Virus record (IMG/VR): IMGVR_UViG_3300009181_000359 | Location: 1 to 23,154 of that record | Length of the DNA: 23,154 nt | From: a virus | Reading direction: 5' to 3' (one strand) | Part shown: piece by piece, positions 23,071-23,154 of the stretch | Numbering within the stretch: position 1 is the stretch's first letter | Layout: each line of letters starts with the position of its first letter | Made by a program: the position numbers and the translations under genes | The notes under the pieces: generated by a model | Told to the model about the DNA's origin: nothing | The model's input: the letters and a program-made list of their open reading frames with translations, nothing else | The model's database searches: none

Positions 23071-23154
23071 TCCACACCCTCCAGTTCAGCCAGCACGGCG
23101 CGGGTGGCGGCGCTTTAGAGGTCACTCAGTCGCCGCTGGTGAAAGCGGTTCCAA
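23067..23154 (-). pseudogene. Possible end of an upstream gene, broken by a TAA
   Basis: A frame entering from the right edge reads WNRFHQRRLSDL, then TAA (23115-23117), then SAATRAVLAELEGVE and a TGA that overlaps the next ATG (ATGA). The second part looks like the natural C-terminus of a small phage protein coupled to the mini-gene, yet the TAA cuts it from the first part. Either the gene is broken or the real gene ends at the TAA. The window ends too soon to decide. Confidence 0.25.

Noticed and set aside
1-23154. tRNA genes, CRISPR array, insertion sequence, integrase, attachment site
   Set aside because: I saw no cloverleaf-like block, direct repeat array, transposase or recombinase motif; nearly all bases are in late phage genes.

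Overview
The window is the late (packaging, head, tail, lysis) region of a tailed double-stranded DNA phage with a P22-type short-tail plan. Every gene I can support lies on the minus strand, so transcription runs from the right edge to the left edge. Coding density is close to complete: most genes abut or overlap by 1 to 16 bases (ATGA, TAATG, TGATG junctions), and no stretch over 300 bases lacks a gene. I see no tRNA, CRISPR array, insertion sequence, integrase or lysogeny repressor. A GcrA-like helix-turn-helix protein and a DUF6127-type protein hint at an alphaproteobacterial host. That is inference; the window holds no host DNA, and a cell-derived prophage cannot be excluded.

In transcription order, the right end (23154 to 22449) holds the tail of an upstream frame, a 21-residue Cys-rich mini-protein, a DUF6378-like protein and the GcrA-like protein. 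The packaging block follows: terminase small subunit, a 545-residue ADP-ribosyltransferase-like protein, terminase large subunit and P22-family portal. The head block has scaffold, P22-family coat, a strong UUCG hairpin and two very small genes of 56 and 58 residues; the 58-residue one is a short, easily missed frame.

The neck and tail block has a gp4-like tail accessory factor, two beta-rich fibre-like genes inserted where P22 goes straight to gp10, a gp10-like protein, and a 158-residue protein in the position of the P22 tail needle. Next come a small beta protein, a Cys-cluster protein, an SLT lytic transglycosylase and a cupin. Three ejection-type proteins follow in the positions of P22 gp7, gp20 and gp16.

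The left end (3436 to 1) has a tailspike with a P22-like head-binding domain, a pectate-lyase-type beta-helix and a C-terminal S74 self-cleaving chaperone. A second S74 fibre follows, then a small beta protein, a one-membrane-segment DUF6127-like protein (candidate holin) and the start of a T7-lysozyme-type amidase cut by the window edge.

Together the genes describe a full pathway: DNA packaging, capsid assembly, portal closure, envelope penetration and DNA ejection, receptor binding and lysis. The least ordinary parts are the ADP-ribosyltransferase-like gene between the two terminase genes, the cupin inside the virion operon, the two consecutive S74 proteins and the stable hairpin just after the coat gene.
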